From the NCBI GenBank assembly GCA_946478235.1, contig CAMLBF010000007.1, positions 1-64,000 of the forward strand: a stretch of 64,000 nt of DNA, written 5' to 3'. The notes beneath the pieces are model-generated. The model saw nothing but the letters and a program-made list of their open reading frames with translations, made no database searches and had not been told where the DNA came from. A program made the position numbers and the translations under genes. This document shows, in pieces, positions 45,916-55,333 of this stretch (its first letter is position 1; each line of letters opens with the position of its first letter). The DNA comes from an uncultured Bartonella sp. Lineage in GTDB: Bacteria > Pseudomonadota > Alphaproteobacteria > Rhizobiales > Rhizobiaceae.

Positions 45916-48900
45916 TTAAATATCCAGTTTTGGTAGATTGCGAACAATCTTCATCGTTTCGAGTGAAACTGTGATAACTCTTAATAATAGTTCCAGCGGA
46001 TAGGCAGGGTTATGCATGGTCTCTATTGCCCAGTCATTAGCATCATTAACAATACCGCTGGCTTTATCTGTCTTGACTGCCTGACGCTCTACCACCCAAT
46101 CAATGGCCGATTTTCCATTGACGATATAGTCATAAGCTTCCAATGGAATATCTTTGATGGTAATCTTGTTATTATAGATAATGGTGGAAAGATCCGTACC
46201 CTCATCATTTTTACCATATTTCATTTTTTGAACGTAATAGTCAGAATCTTTCAAATTTTTATTTTTGGTGACAAGAGTGGCGGGATATTGCTCAATAGTT
46301 TCATAATTCAAATGTAGATTGGCCAAAGCGCGTCCCGCCTGTGAAAATGCCTTGAAGTCATCAAGCTTTTTAACCGCTGGTATACGCGGCAATTCTTTCA
46401 TCAGATTATCAGCAAAGCGGGTGCGGTAATCCTCAGAATGCAGCAGCCCATAAATATAATAAAAAAGGTCTTCCTTGCTGATGGTATTGTCTTGATAGGC
46501 TTTTTGGAAATGTTGCAAACCCGCATCTGTTATCACATCGCGGCGCTTTAATTTTGGCTTTTCAATATTGGCAAATAAACCTTCTCCCATCTGCTCCTGT
46601 TCATAAAGATAAAGCGGAAAACACTGGCTGTCTCCATTACTATGAAGATCTGGTACATAATCGCTTATGAAAGCAATCATGCCGTGACCTTTATAACTTT
46701 GGTTTACAGAGATAACTACATTCCTCGATGCTGCCTCAGGGAAAATGCGCGGCATTTGATAGACCATTTCATTGACGCGACGATCATAATAAAGCCATTG
46801 TAATGTGAATGGACGATAATTCGATTTAATTAAACATCCAGAGCTATAATCTATATGTTTCGAGCGCACCAAATCATGTTTTAAAGCGCGCGTCCAACTT
46901 ATTTTGGTAGTGTCGTTATTGACAAAAATGTCAACTTTTTTATTTCGTTGTTTACTATCTAATAATGGTGATTTCTGCTTAAAACGTTCAACTTCCTGAT
47001 TATAAAAAGCGATCATATTTCGCATATTTTTCGATAATTTTTGTGCTGACGAATTGTAGCACCAAGCATCACGTTGTGTTTTCAAGCCAGATGAATAATT
47101 CTTAAAAATAGTGCGACTGTTTTTCTCCTTTTTATCTCCCATGCTGATAAATTCATTAAAGCTATCATCGCGCTGGTTAAGCCAGTCATTATGAGCATCG
47201 GGAGTAATAGTCTGCCATTGGTCTTTTAAGCCTTCAATGGAAGTAAGCTCAGCGATTTTTTCAAGCTTTTGTTCGGTGGTGAGATAGTCACCAATATCAT
47301 GAAAGAAAATCTTTCCGTGCTGCTTGGCAGCAGGTTTTTTCACTAGTACAGAAATGGCGATTGGCGCGCGGGAACCTGAACCAAAGATTTTACCACCTTC
47401 TTTGCGGGAACGCTCACCAGATGTACGCTGGTTACCACGTAAATGAAAAATATAAATATTGGAAAACTCTTCTGCCAAGCATTTTCGCAAGCCATCTGCC
47501 GATGAAGATTCAATATAACCGGCATTGGTCACAAAACCGATGACACCAGCTTTGCCAATCCGATCTGACGCCCAACGGATTGCACGAATATAGCTGTCAT
47601 AAAGGGAATTTTTATTGGTTGCGGTCGAATAGGCCGCATAGGTTTCCTCTATGCGCTTATCAAGTTTTGGATATTTAATATTCTGGTTATTATCATTGGC
47701 ATTATCCTGTCCAGATGAATAAGGCGGATTGCCGACAATAACTTTGATATCCAAGGCCATCTGGTCTTTGCGGCGCTGGCTATTGTCTACCAAAATGTTG
47801 TCAATCGAGTCGCCCTTTTCGCTCATCTGGAGTGTATCGGTGAGCAGAATGCCGGGGAAAGGTTCATAATCCCCCTCGACAAGGCCATGATAGGTCGATT
47901 CAATATTGATGGCGGCAATATAATAAGCAAGCAGCACCAGTTCATTGGCATGAAGTTGGTGTTTATAAACGCGCGGCAAATCTTGCTTGGCTATCAAACC
48001 ACTTTGCATCAGCCTTGTAATAAAAGTTCCGGTGCCAGTGAAAGGATCCAGAATGTGCACGTCCTCACTGCCTAAGCTCTGGTTGAATTCAGTCTTCAAC
48101 ACGTCATTAACGCTGTGTAGGATAAAGTCCACCACCTCGACCGGCGTATAAACGATACCCAGTCGCTCGGTCATTTTTGGGAACGCGTTACGGAAAAACT
48201 TGTCATAAAGTTCGACAACCAATTTCTGGCGGCCTTCTGCCGAATTGACACCCTCGGCACGCATGGCAACACTGTGATAAAATTTATCAAGGCTTGTCGA
48301 TTCTTTATTAATGTTGAATTCATCAAGCACATCCAAAACTTTCTGGATCGCTTGTGACATCGGGTTATGAGCTGCAAAGCTATAGTCCGAAAATAAAGCA
48401 TCAAAAACTGGTTTGGTGATGAGATGTTGAGCCAGCATCTCGATGATCTCGTCATCGGTAAGAGCATCATTCAAATCATCTTTCAATTCGGCGGAAAATT
48501 CCTTGAATGTAGCAATAGCCTTGGTATTTTCGGGATTTTCTAAAATGGCCTTGATGCGGTCAATATGAGTGCGGGCTATTTTTGCAATGTCATTGGCCCA
48601 TTCTTCCCAATGATGCCGATTGCCTACCTTTTCAACCACTTTGGCTATGATAGCCCGTTCAAACTCCGTTACCTCTAAAACAAGTTCACCTTGAGGTTCC
48701 TGAGCTCTACCTGAAGCGGGTTGGGCTTTACCTAAATTATATTGGCGCTTCGCAAGACCTGTTGCTTCTTTCATTACTTTTTTACGTCTCTTACCAAGAT
48801 CGGTAATAGCAATGACTTCCATTTTTTGTGGATCAGAACCATTTAAATCTATTTTATTGATCATCGCATCGAATCGATCATCATGCGAACGCAGCGCCTG

Positions 48901-50811
48901 CAAAACCTGCCAGACAACCTTGTAAGTCTTGTTATTGTTTAGGGCCTCATGGGGCTTTACCCCCGAAGGGATAACTACCGGCAGGACGATATAACCACGG
49001 GTTTTACCTGGCGCATTACGCATAACACGCCCGACCGACTGCACAACATCAATCTGACTGTTGCGTGCGGTTAAAAACAAAACCGCATCAAGAGCCGGCA
49101 CATCCACGCCTTCAGACAGGCAGCGTACATTTGACAGAATGCGGCACGTGTCTTTCGGGGCCGGTGATTTAAGCCATTGGATTTTTTCTTCCTTTTCACT
49201 GGCATTCATGCCGCCATCAACATGGCGCGCCTCACAATGCAACTTGATGGACATTTCTTCCTCATCAGTTGCAGTGCGCTGGTATTCTTCCACCACCGCT
49301 TGAAACATGCTCGCAATCTGGAGTGAGCCAACCTTATTGCTTTTTTTTCGGTCAATCACCTGGCAAAAGGCAACCGCGCGTTGCATCGGACTGACGTTAC
49401 CTTCAAGACTCTCACTCAAATCCTGCTTTGACAACGCTTTCCAACAACCGATAATCTTAGCGGCATCGTCCACCAGCAACTCGTTATTCTCGTCTTTAAG
49501 AAGATTTTGCATGCGGCGGTTGATCCGGCTTTCTTCAACTGTCAATACAATTACCTTGTAATCAACCAAAAGTCCGCGTTCTACCGCTTCGGAAAAGGTC
49601 AAAACATGCAGGTCTTTACCATAGATCTCCTCATCATCCATAGAATATAGGGCAACATCACTATCCTCGGCTTTAAGCTTGGCATCATCACGATAGATGC
49701 GCGGTGTAGCGGTCATATAAAGGCGTTTGGCGGCATTGATAAAATCATTGTTATGAACGCGAACAAAAGCACTTTCTTCGTCACCTTCATAGGTCTGTCC
49801 AGTGGTTCGGTGCGCTTCGTCGCAGATGACAAGATCGAAAGCAGGCAAGTTATAATTTTTTTGCGCTTGAGAAATGACATCAATAGAGTGATAGGTTGAG
49901 AAAATCACACTCATGGCATTGTCTTCATGCCAAGCAATCATCTCTTCTGCCAGTTTTTCGGCATTGGTTGTGGCAGGATATTGCAACTCATGTACAAAGG
50001 TCTGCACACTGTCATCATCTTTTTTATCGCGCTTTTTACCAACTTCGGCATCAGAACAGACAGCAAAGCTGTGCAGTTTGGTTTCGCTTTGTTGCGTCCA
50101 TTCGGTCAGTGTCTGACTCAATAAAGCTAGGCTTGGCACAAGAAACAAGACACATTTACCTTCACCAACCTGTGCCTCTGCAATTTTAAGACTGGTGAAA
50201 GTTTTACCCGTACCACAAGCCATAATAAGCTTGCCACGATCGGCCATCTCCAAACCTTTTAGCACATTTTTTACAGCTGTTTCCTGATGCGGCCTCAGCT
50301 TTTTCTTAGCATGAATAACAAGCGCTTTATCTGGTGCATATTTTTCCCAATCGATGACGCTTTGCTCAAGAGCAGCCAGATCAATCTTGCTCACCGGAAT
50401 TTGCTGGTTTTCCAGCATCGCCTCGGCATTATTGCTCCAATGATTGGTCGTGCAAACGATAAAGCGATTGACAAATGGTCTTTGGCCAGATGCAGACATA
50501 AAACTGTCTATATCTTTTTTCTCAATTTTATGATCCGGCGCATGAAATTTGCACTGTATAGCATGGAGTTCACCCTTTTTGGTCTGAGCAACAAGATCAA
50601 TACCCTTGTCTTTGCCATCTTTACCATGTGCCAATGCCCAATCTTTAAACATCCATACTTGTGAATAAAGATCAGCATAAAAGGGTTCATGTTTGAGATA
50701 CGCAACAATCAACTCTTCAAAATAAGTGCCTTTTTCACGCTCGGATACCGCAGCATCGCGAAAACGGGTCAAAACTTTTTCAAGTGATGTCTGTTCCAGT
50801 ATCTCGCTCAT
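45916..50811 (-). CDS. Type ISP restriction-modification enzyme (nuclease-helicase-methyltransferase-specificity)
   Basis: A single 1631-residue polypeptide with the full Type ISP layout of LlaGI/LlaBIII, which are of similar size. There is an Mrr-like PD-(D/E)XK nuclease (Asp72, Gln86-x-Lys88 in AIQCKF), an SF2 translocase with Walker A ACGTGKT (198-204), DEAH (331-334) and QSVGRVMRN (about 591-599), a helical coupler, then an N6-adenine methyltransferase with DPFTGTG (922-928) and NPPY (1028-1031), and a C-terminal target-recognition region of about 500 residues. All catalytic motifs look intact. ATG 50811 follows GGAGG. Being self-contained, it should methylate host sites and cleave unmodified DNA by translocation. 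Confidence 0.93.
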   Translation of the reverse strand: MSEILEQTSLEKVLTRFRDAAVSEREKGTYFEELIVAYLKHEPFYADLYSQVWMFKDWALAHGKDGKDKGIDLVAQTKKGELHAIQCKFHAPDHKIEKKDIDSFMSASGQRPFVNRFIVCTTNHWSNNAEAMLENQQIPVSKIDLAALEQSVIDWEKYAPDKALVIHAKKKLRPHQETAVKNVLKGLEMADRGKLIMACGTGKTFTSLKIAEAQVGEGKCVLFLVPSLALLSQTLTEWTQQSETKLHSFAVCSDAEVGKKRDKKDDDSVQTFVHELQYPATTNAEKLAEEMIAWHEDNAMSVIFSTYHSIDVISQAQKNYNLPAFDLVICDEAHRTTGQTYEGDEESAFVRVHNNDFINAAKRLYMTATPRIYRDDAKLKAEDSDVALYSMDDEEIYGKDLHVLTFSEAVERGLLVDYKVIVLTVEESRINRRMQNLLKDENNELLVDDAAKIIGCWKALSKQDLSESLEGNVSPMQRAVAFCQVIDRKKSNKVGSLQIASMFQAVVEEYQRTATDEEEMSIKLHCEARHVDGGMNASEKEEKIQWLKSPAPKDTCRILSNVRCLSEGVDVPALDAVLFLTARNSQIDVVQSVGRVMRNAPGKTRGYIVLPVVIPSGVKPHEALNNNKTYKVVWQVLQALRSHDDRFDAMINKIDLNGSDPQKMEVIAITDLGKRRKKVMKEATGLAKRQYNLGKAQPASGRAQEPQGELVLEVTEFERAIIAKVVEKVGNRHHWEEWANDIAKIARTHIDRIKAILENPENTKAIATFKEFSAELKDDLNDALTDDEIIEMLAQHLITKPVFDALFSDYSFAAHNPMSQAIQKVLDVLDEFNINKESTSLDKFYHSVAMRAEGVNSAEGRQKLVVELYDKFFRNAFPKMTERLGIVYTPVEVVDFILHSVNDVLKTEFNQSLGSEDVHILDPFTGTGTFITRLMQSGLIAKQDLPRVYKHQLHANELVLLAYYIAAINIESTYHGLVEGDYEPFPGILLTDTLQMSEKGDSIDNILVDNSQRRKDQMALDIKVIVGNPPYSSGQDNANDNNQNIKYPKLDKRIEETYAAYSTATNKNSLYDSYIRAIRWASDRIGKAGVIGFVTNAGYIESSSADGLRKCLAEEFSNIYIFHLRGNQRTSGERSRKEGGKIFGSGSRAPIAISVLVKKPAAKQHGKIFFHDIGDYLTTEQKLEKIAELTSIEGLKDQWQTITPDAHNDWLNQRDDSFNEFISMGDKKEKNSRTIFKNYSSGLKTQRDAWCYNSSAQKLSKNMRNMIAFYNQEVERFKQKSPLLDSKQRNKKVDIFVNNDTTKISWTRALKHDLVRSKHIDYSSGCLIKSNYRPFTLQWLYYDRRVNEMVYQMPRIFPEAASRNVVISVNQSYKGHGMIAFISDYVPDLHSNGDSQCFPLYLYEQEQMGEGLFANIEKPKLKRRDVITDAGLQHFQKAYQDNTISKEDLFYYIYGLLHSEDYRTRFADNLMKELPRIPAVKKLDDFKAFSQAGRALANLHLNYETIEQYPATLVTKNKNLKDSDYYVQKMKYGKNDEGTDLSTIIYNNKITIKDIPLEAYDYIVNGKSAIDWVVERQAVKTDKASGIVNDANDWAIETMHNPAYPLELLLRVITVSLETMKIVRNLPKLDI

Positions 50812-51646
50812 GCTATTGCCTCCGCTTAATGTATGCTGCCTTTGACCGATTTATATGTTAAAGTCATACTTAAAACGTCGGAAATGAAAAGACACTTTCA
50901 TTAAAATAGTGTTTTTAAGTGTACGAAAATTCATAAAGCTATCATCAAATAAAATTATTACATTTTATCGAAAGGAAAGTCGGGCACTGTTACCTCTTGA
51001 TCAAAGAATAGTACCTCTTGATACCCTTGCCATAAGTGCGATAAAAATCCAAATAACTGAACATCAATAAAAAAGATACATAAGCCTTACGGCGGTTTCA
51101 GTTCCCCACGAGGTTAGACTTTAACAGGCCCATGTTTTTATCTTTACTAGCAATCTCTTTTAATAGGACTGTAAAGATATCCTCACAATTTAAAGCTACA
51201 TTTCCTCACCTTCAGCCTTAGAAAAACCACCGCAAAAATCGGAAACTGTTATTTCCATATTATCTTTTGTTGACAGCTGAAAGTTTACAACTACCCTTTT
51301 TGATAGATTATCGCTTCAGATTTTCTCACATTTTTCCCCTTTTATATTTTAAAACTTTACAGTTCTAAGCCACTTCAGCCTTACCTTTGCATTAAAAATT
51401 ACGCTTTCCATTTTGTGCAAACAGTCTACTGTATTGGCTACAGTAGTAGCGCCCTAGCCGAAAGAACACAGACCGCCCCTTTATTTCGGTAAGTTAGTCA
51501 GCATTATTAAAATGAAAACAAACATTGTTTTTTCGGTTTTATCTATATTCAGAACCACCAAAACCATCAAAACCCCCTTTTAGATAGTTTTGAGGGTTTT
51601 GAATGGTTGGAATTTTCCAGTTTTTGATATTTTTTAGAAAGAACAG
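50812..51646. other. 835-bp non-coding gap inside the island
   Basis: No convincing gene is found between the DUF3987 gene end and the Type ISP start. Ordered features are a direct repeat TACCTCTTGAT at 50991 and 51012, an 8-bp inverted repeat CTACTGTA-ttggc-TACAGTAG at 51426-51446, and an imperfect hairpin around CAAAACCC/GGGTTTTG at 51571-51600 just past the DUF3987 stop that could terminate its transcript. The Type ISP promoter should lie in the left 150 bp. Confidence 0.55.
51426..51446. promoter_or_regulatory. 8-bp inverted repeat, operator-like
   Basis: CTACTGTA and TACAGTAG are perfect complements separated by five bases, in the gap between the replication-like genes and the Type ISP gene. 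The dimensions fit a dimeric repressor site. No binding protein is identified; the AlpA-like regulator is one candidate. Confidence 0.35.
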
Positions 51647-53179
51647 CTACTTATTCATTGTCCAAACCTCATTATTTAAAACGGGATTAAATTTATATTT
51701 AACCGTCGGTCTTCCACCATTTGTTGTGGTATCTTTTGGAATCTCTCGACAATGGTTTGTATTGGTCAAGATTTCCATTGCAGACAATATCGCTTCACGA
51801 TCTGCTAGCTTTGCCCATCGCTTTTGATGAATATCCCTAACTGTAAATAATCTAGGCAATTCATTGCGCCGTTCTATGATGAGTCGTGCCCCGTCTTGAG
51901 CCATTGTCTGACCTGCCGAATATAATCGCTTTGCATGGCTTGCTAGATATTTAGCCCATACTAAGGCCATGCCCATTGCCATGTCACCAATGTTAAACCG
52001 CCCACCTTCCACAAGTTCAAAAATTAAAGCCAGAGATGCAATGGTTTTGGGCATCTTCAACAAATGGGATTCCATAACACTGGAAACATTGCCGCTTCTG
52101 GCTTCCGCCTGTATGTCTTCCATCCAGTCACGAAACATCAATTGCGCAGATGGTGAGAAACGCATCACTAATGGATTTTCTGGACTCCCCAACGGATTAT
52201 CATGAAGGTTTCTAAATACAGCCTCATAAGCCTGCTTTGCTTCTGTGTCTGGGTAACTGTCAGTCCATTGCCAATCATGCAAGTCATCCGGCCAAACAGT
52301 CAATTGCAAACGCTGCACGAAACCATCACCCCCCTCACCAGTCATAGTGTTGTTAACAATCGGAGCTATTCGTGATGGCTGTATGCCTCCTATCATGGAA
52401 ATAGTGGCGTTCTGGATATGCACAGTGCCGCGCCCAATGCGGTCATAAGTGAATTGCCCATCACCATTGAAGGCTTCCAAATAGAACGCCCTATCGGACT
52501 GATAGTCATCCCCTTCCATCTTGGACAGAAAGCCAGCTAATTCATCACGTATCAACAAAAGGCCACGTTGGTTTTCGTTTAATAGCTCTCCCAGCTTTTC
52601 CACTGTCACATCATTAACCACGAGGCGCGGGCATGGGATTTTTTCCTCCCCATATGCAACACTATCAGCCAATAACGCGCGAGCGGCTTCTCTATCACCT
52701 ACTTTAAACGCTTGTACTGCTTTTTTCTTTTTATCCTTTTCATCCAAGGCATTAAGAACGTCATCAATGGTAGCCTGCTTTTGACTTTGCTGCCAGTCCT
52801 TACGCATATCGTCTTGAATACCGTAAATGGGGGCAAGTGCCGATTGCATGGCTGGGGACTTCATGGCTGAGGGGCGCCCTATAATCGCTCCCCATAAATT
52901 AGGCACAATCTGCCAATCATCATGCTGTTTGGGTGACACTCTCACACTATTGCCAACCATCGCCGCTAGGCCACATAGACAAGAAACAGCGACAAAATCA
53001 ATAGGCGATTGCTGACGGTCTGCCACGTCATTAACATAGGCGCTCAGAACGTCAGGCAACATGATATCCTTGAAAGGCTCTACAGCCGGTAAGCTCGAAA
53101 CAATCGGTTTCACCTTTCCCCATCCGCGCTCCACATTATCATTAAAAGGCAGTTCCGATAAATTAACGGCTTCGTTCAT
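51647..53179 (-). CDS. DUF3987-domain protein (YfjI-like, helicase/primase-associated)
   Basis: A 510-residue protein with a DUF3987 core. It has a modified P-loop GRPSAMKSPAM at 101-111, an LLLIRDELAGFL Walker-B-like segment (207-218), ISMIGGIQPSRI and GDGFVQRLQL. Such proteins sit beside Toprim primase genes in satellites and islands and probably act in replication of the excised element. ATG 53179 overlaps the original stop of the Toprim gene as ATGA. The C-terminus ends with a winged-helix-like DIHQKRWAKLADREAI stretch. Function is inferred from family and context. Confidence 0.85.
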   Translation of the reverse strand: MNEAVNLSELPFNDNVERGWGKVKPIVSSLPAVEPFKDIMLPDVLSAYVNDVADRQQSPIDFVAVSCLCGLAAMVGNSVRVSPKQHDDWQIVPNLWGAIIGRPSAMKSPAMQSALAPIYGIQDDMRKDWQQSQKQATIDDVLNALDEKDKKKKAVQAFKVGDREAARALLADSVAYGEEKIPCPRLVVNDVTVEKLGELLNENQRGLLLIRDELAGFLSKMEGDDYQSDRAFYLEAFNGDGQFTYDRIGRGTVHIQNATISMIGGIQPSRIAPIVNNTMTGEGGDGFVQRLQLTVWPDDLHDWQWTDSYPDTEAKQAYEAVFRNLHDNPLGSPENPLVMRFSPSAQLMFRDWMEDIQAEARSGNVSSVMESHLLKMPKTIASLALIFELVEGGRFNIGDMAMGMALVWAKYLASHAKRLYSAGQTMAQDGARLIIERRNELPRLFTVRDIHQKRWAKLADREAILSAMEILTNTNHCREIPKDTTTNGGRPTVKYKFNPVLNNEVWTMNK

Positions 53180-54110
53180 GTTGCACCGCCTGTCCGATAT
53201 TCAACCAACAAATTATCAAAGCCATAATTATCCGGCACTGAAATTCCTTGACCATCCAACATTGCGCCTTGGTATCCATTCCTAGTGCCTTGCCTCCTAA
53301 CTGCCCAGCACGATTATCATCAAGGGCAATCGTCAACTGTTCTACCTGTTTTGCCAATCTCAATTCTTTAATACTGCGGATGGATAATGCCGCCCATATG
53401 TTCGAAGGTTCAAGCAATAGACCGCGCGCAAGTGAAATACCTGTTTCAATGCCTTCACAAATAACCAGCCTGTCACAAGTGCAAGCCGTTAAATGTAAAC
53501 CAACACCCCAAACACTATCGAGCACGGCCCTAGCTGACTCTGTGGTGACTTTTCTTCGATCTGGTAAAACATAGGTTCTAAGAAGTGCAAAGACATTACA
53601 TCTATCTAACTTGGCAATCATGACAAAAAACCACCCGCCTCTTAGGTGCCTACAATCTTCATGAAAGCGCAGACTATCAGGCAAGGCGCAGTCAATATTA
53701 TCATCATGAAAGTAACAGTCGGCACGCGTGCCATCTATCGGCCAGGCTACATTCCAAAGTTTATGCGTCACTTCTGCCTTTACTAGGTTGTTATTATTTG
53801 CCAGACTTGAAGTTTTCTTCACCAGCGCGCGAGTTCTGAACCCTTTTTGACTTTTATATCCTATCAGGCTCTGACCAAAGTAACGACCATTGCCCTCTAT
53901 AAGTTCTATAGAACGCAGCTCGTGAATAATATTATCAAAACAGCATCCGGCATAACAGCGTGCCAATGCACGGCTAAACTTATCGTTTGATAATAATAGG
54001 CCCTGATTGTTGTCCTGATAGAACAGGTAGCGCTCCACGCCATAGCTTCCAAACCATTGCCCATGAATTGCGGAGGTAATTTTTCGTGCTTTATTTTCAT
54101 TGAATGACAT
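53163..54110 (-). pseudogene. Toprim primase-like gene, apparently frameshifted near its 3' end
   Basis: The frame gives 315 residues with the Toprim segment VICEGIETGISLARGL and LDDNRAGQLGGKA. The N-terminal zinc site is eroded: the expected CPxH is replaced by YLFYQ, although CYAGC remains. After GGKALG the frame becomes implausible and ends at 53163. In the neighbouring frame the sequence continues GYQGAMLDGQGISVPDNYGF and NLLVEYR to a TGA at 53176 that overlaps the DUF3987 start as ATGA, the normal coupling. A one-base indel between about 53270 and 53300 explains this. ATG 54110 follows GGAGA. It may be a pseudogene or a sequencing error. Confidence 0.7.
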
Positions 54111-54212
54111 TGTTTCACGTCTCCATGACATTGCGCCATGTGACAGGGTCTGCTATTCTTTCCGTCTGGATTGAAAAAGCCCTGTCCCGTCTCTCTATGG
54201 TGGGGTTTTTCT

Positions 54213-54422
54213 TTAATGGGCATCGACATTGCGTTGCGCCTTGGCTTTCTCGATAACTCCAAGAATGTCAGATTGTTGCCATTTAGACAAACCCCCGATT
54301 TTTATGGCAGGCGGCACCGTACCATCCGCAACACGTCGCCAAAATGTCGGTATGCTGACTTGAAGAATTTTGGCACATTCACGAGCACTTAAAAGGGCAT
54401 CAATGATATTCATTGTTTTCAT
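54213..54422 (-). CDS. AlpA-family DNA-binding regulator / excisionase-like
   Basis: A 69-residue MerR-like winged-helix protein: LLSARECAKILQVSIPTFWRR is the recognition-helix region, then DGTVPPAIKIGGLSKWQQSDIL forms the wing. AlpA-type proteins activate integrase expression or act as excisionases in P4-like elements. The start could be 54422 or the ATG three codons further in. It lies between the Toprim gene and the small gene next to the integrase, where such regulators are commonly found. Confidence 0.88.
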   Translation of the reverse strand: MKTMNIIDALLSARECAKILQVSIPTFWRRVADGTVPPAIKIGGLSKWQQSDILGVIEKAKAQRNVDAH

Positions 54423-54670
54423 CTTTCAATCTGTTGAACACAAATGAAAGATGGATTATACTGCTAATGAAAAATAGCAGGGTAGGTTAAGAAAACTTAA
54501 CCATCAATTAAGAAGGACTTCCCCTTAATTCCTATAAGATTTCTGAAAAATTATTCCTAAAATAAAAATAATATTATTAAATCAATATGTTATAATATAG
54601 GATAAATTGTTATAAACCTACTTAAAATGACACCTCTCAAGGATCTTCATAGAGATTTTATATAGCCTTT

Positions 54671-55333
54671 TCACTGAAAAATTTCTGTATTTTTATCTTC
54701 TACAATTTCATTTGAACGAGTCTTTGGTGCACCTCCACTAGGTTCCCAATTAGCAATTCCTGCTAATTCCTGTATTAATTTTTCTCTTGGTCTGCCATCT
54801 TCACCCAAAAGCTCATATTTAGTTGCATTTATATTTAACCACTTTGCAAGTGTTTGTTTAACAGTCTTGTTTGGTTCTGCTTCTTTAACAGCTTCCCATG
54901 CACCTACGACGGCAGCCAGTTTTGCGACATAACGTGGATGATTAGGATCCTTAAACTCGTGAACTTCTAAGTCAGGAAAGAAAACTTTTGGTCTAAAACC
55001 ACGCGAATCAATCCATTTCTTTAGATCTTCAACACATACAACTGAATTAGGCTCATCAATATTCTGTTTATCCTGCTTGGTCGGATCACGATAAGACCAA
55101 TTGATTTTTAATTTTCCAGAATATGCCGCGGATAGAATTGAACAATAAACCGCTCTAAAACTAGCTGTTGGTAGACAAGTATCTTCTCCAAATTTGATTT
55201 CACTTTTTGTAGGCTCTTCCGAATTATATAATAAAACCTTGGCCGGATTTATACCAACTGCCAACAAAGCCGCTTGAGTAACAGTCAAAGTATCGGCTAA
55301 TCGCCAAAATAGGATGTCATCATCATTTTCCAT
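54671..55333 (-). CDS. Hypothetical protein overlapping the integrase gene
   Basis: A 220-residue cytosolic protein starting MENDDDILFWRLADTLTVTQ. ATG 55333 lies inside the last codons of the integrase gene (11-bp overlap), behind GGAAATAAAG; a frame to 55384 adds residues within the integrase gene. The C-terminus KWLNINATKYELLGEDGRP followed by ANWEPSGGAPKT resembles a helical domain found in unnamed proteins coded beside integrases in other rhizobial islands. Function is unknown; translational coupling suggests a link to integration or element maintenance. Confidence 0.75.
   Translation of the reverse strand: MENDDDILFWRLADTLTVTQAALLAVGINPAKVLLYNSEEPTKSEIKFGEDTCLPTASFRAVYCSILSAAYSGKLKINWSYRDPTKQDKQNIDEPNSVVCVEDLKKWIDSRGFRPKVFFPDLEVHEFKDPNHPRYVAKLAAVVGAWEAVKEAEPNKTVKQTLAKWLNINATKYELLGEDGRPREKLIQELAGIANWEPSGGAPKTRSNEIVEDKNTEIFQ

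Noticed and set aside
45916-50811. BREX, DISARM or classical three-gene Type I system
   Set aside because: All activities are in one polypeptide with an N-terminal Mrr-like nuclease; no PglZ, BrxL, DrmA/B or separate hsdM/hsdS gene is nearby.
51603-51827. Rightward small ORF at the end of the DUF3987 gene
   Set aside because: Most of it is antisense to the DUF3987 coding sequence, and the product is a Phe/Leu-rich shadow.
53906-54262. Separate gene overlapping the Toprim gene start
   Set aside because: It is another frame of the Toprim gene's N-terminal region, with no family and no independent ribosome site.
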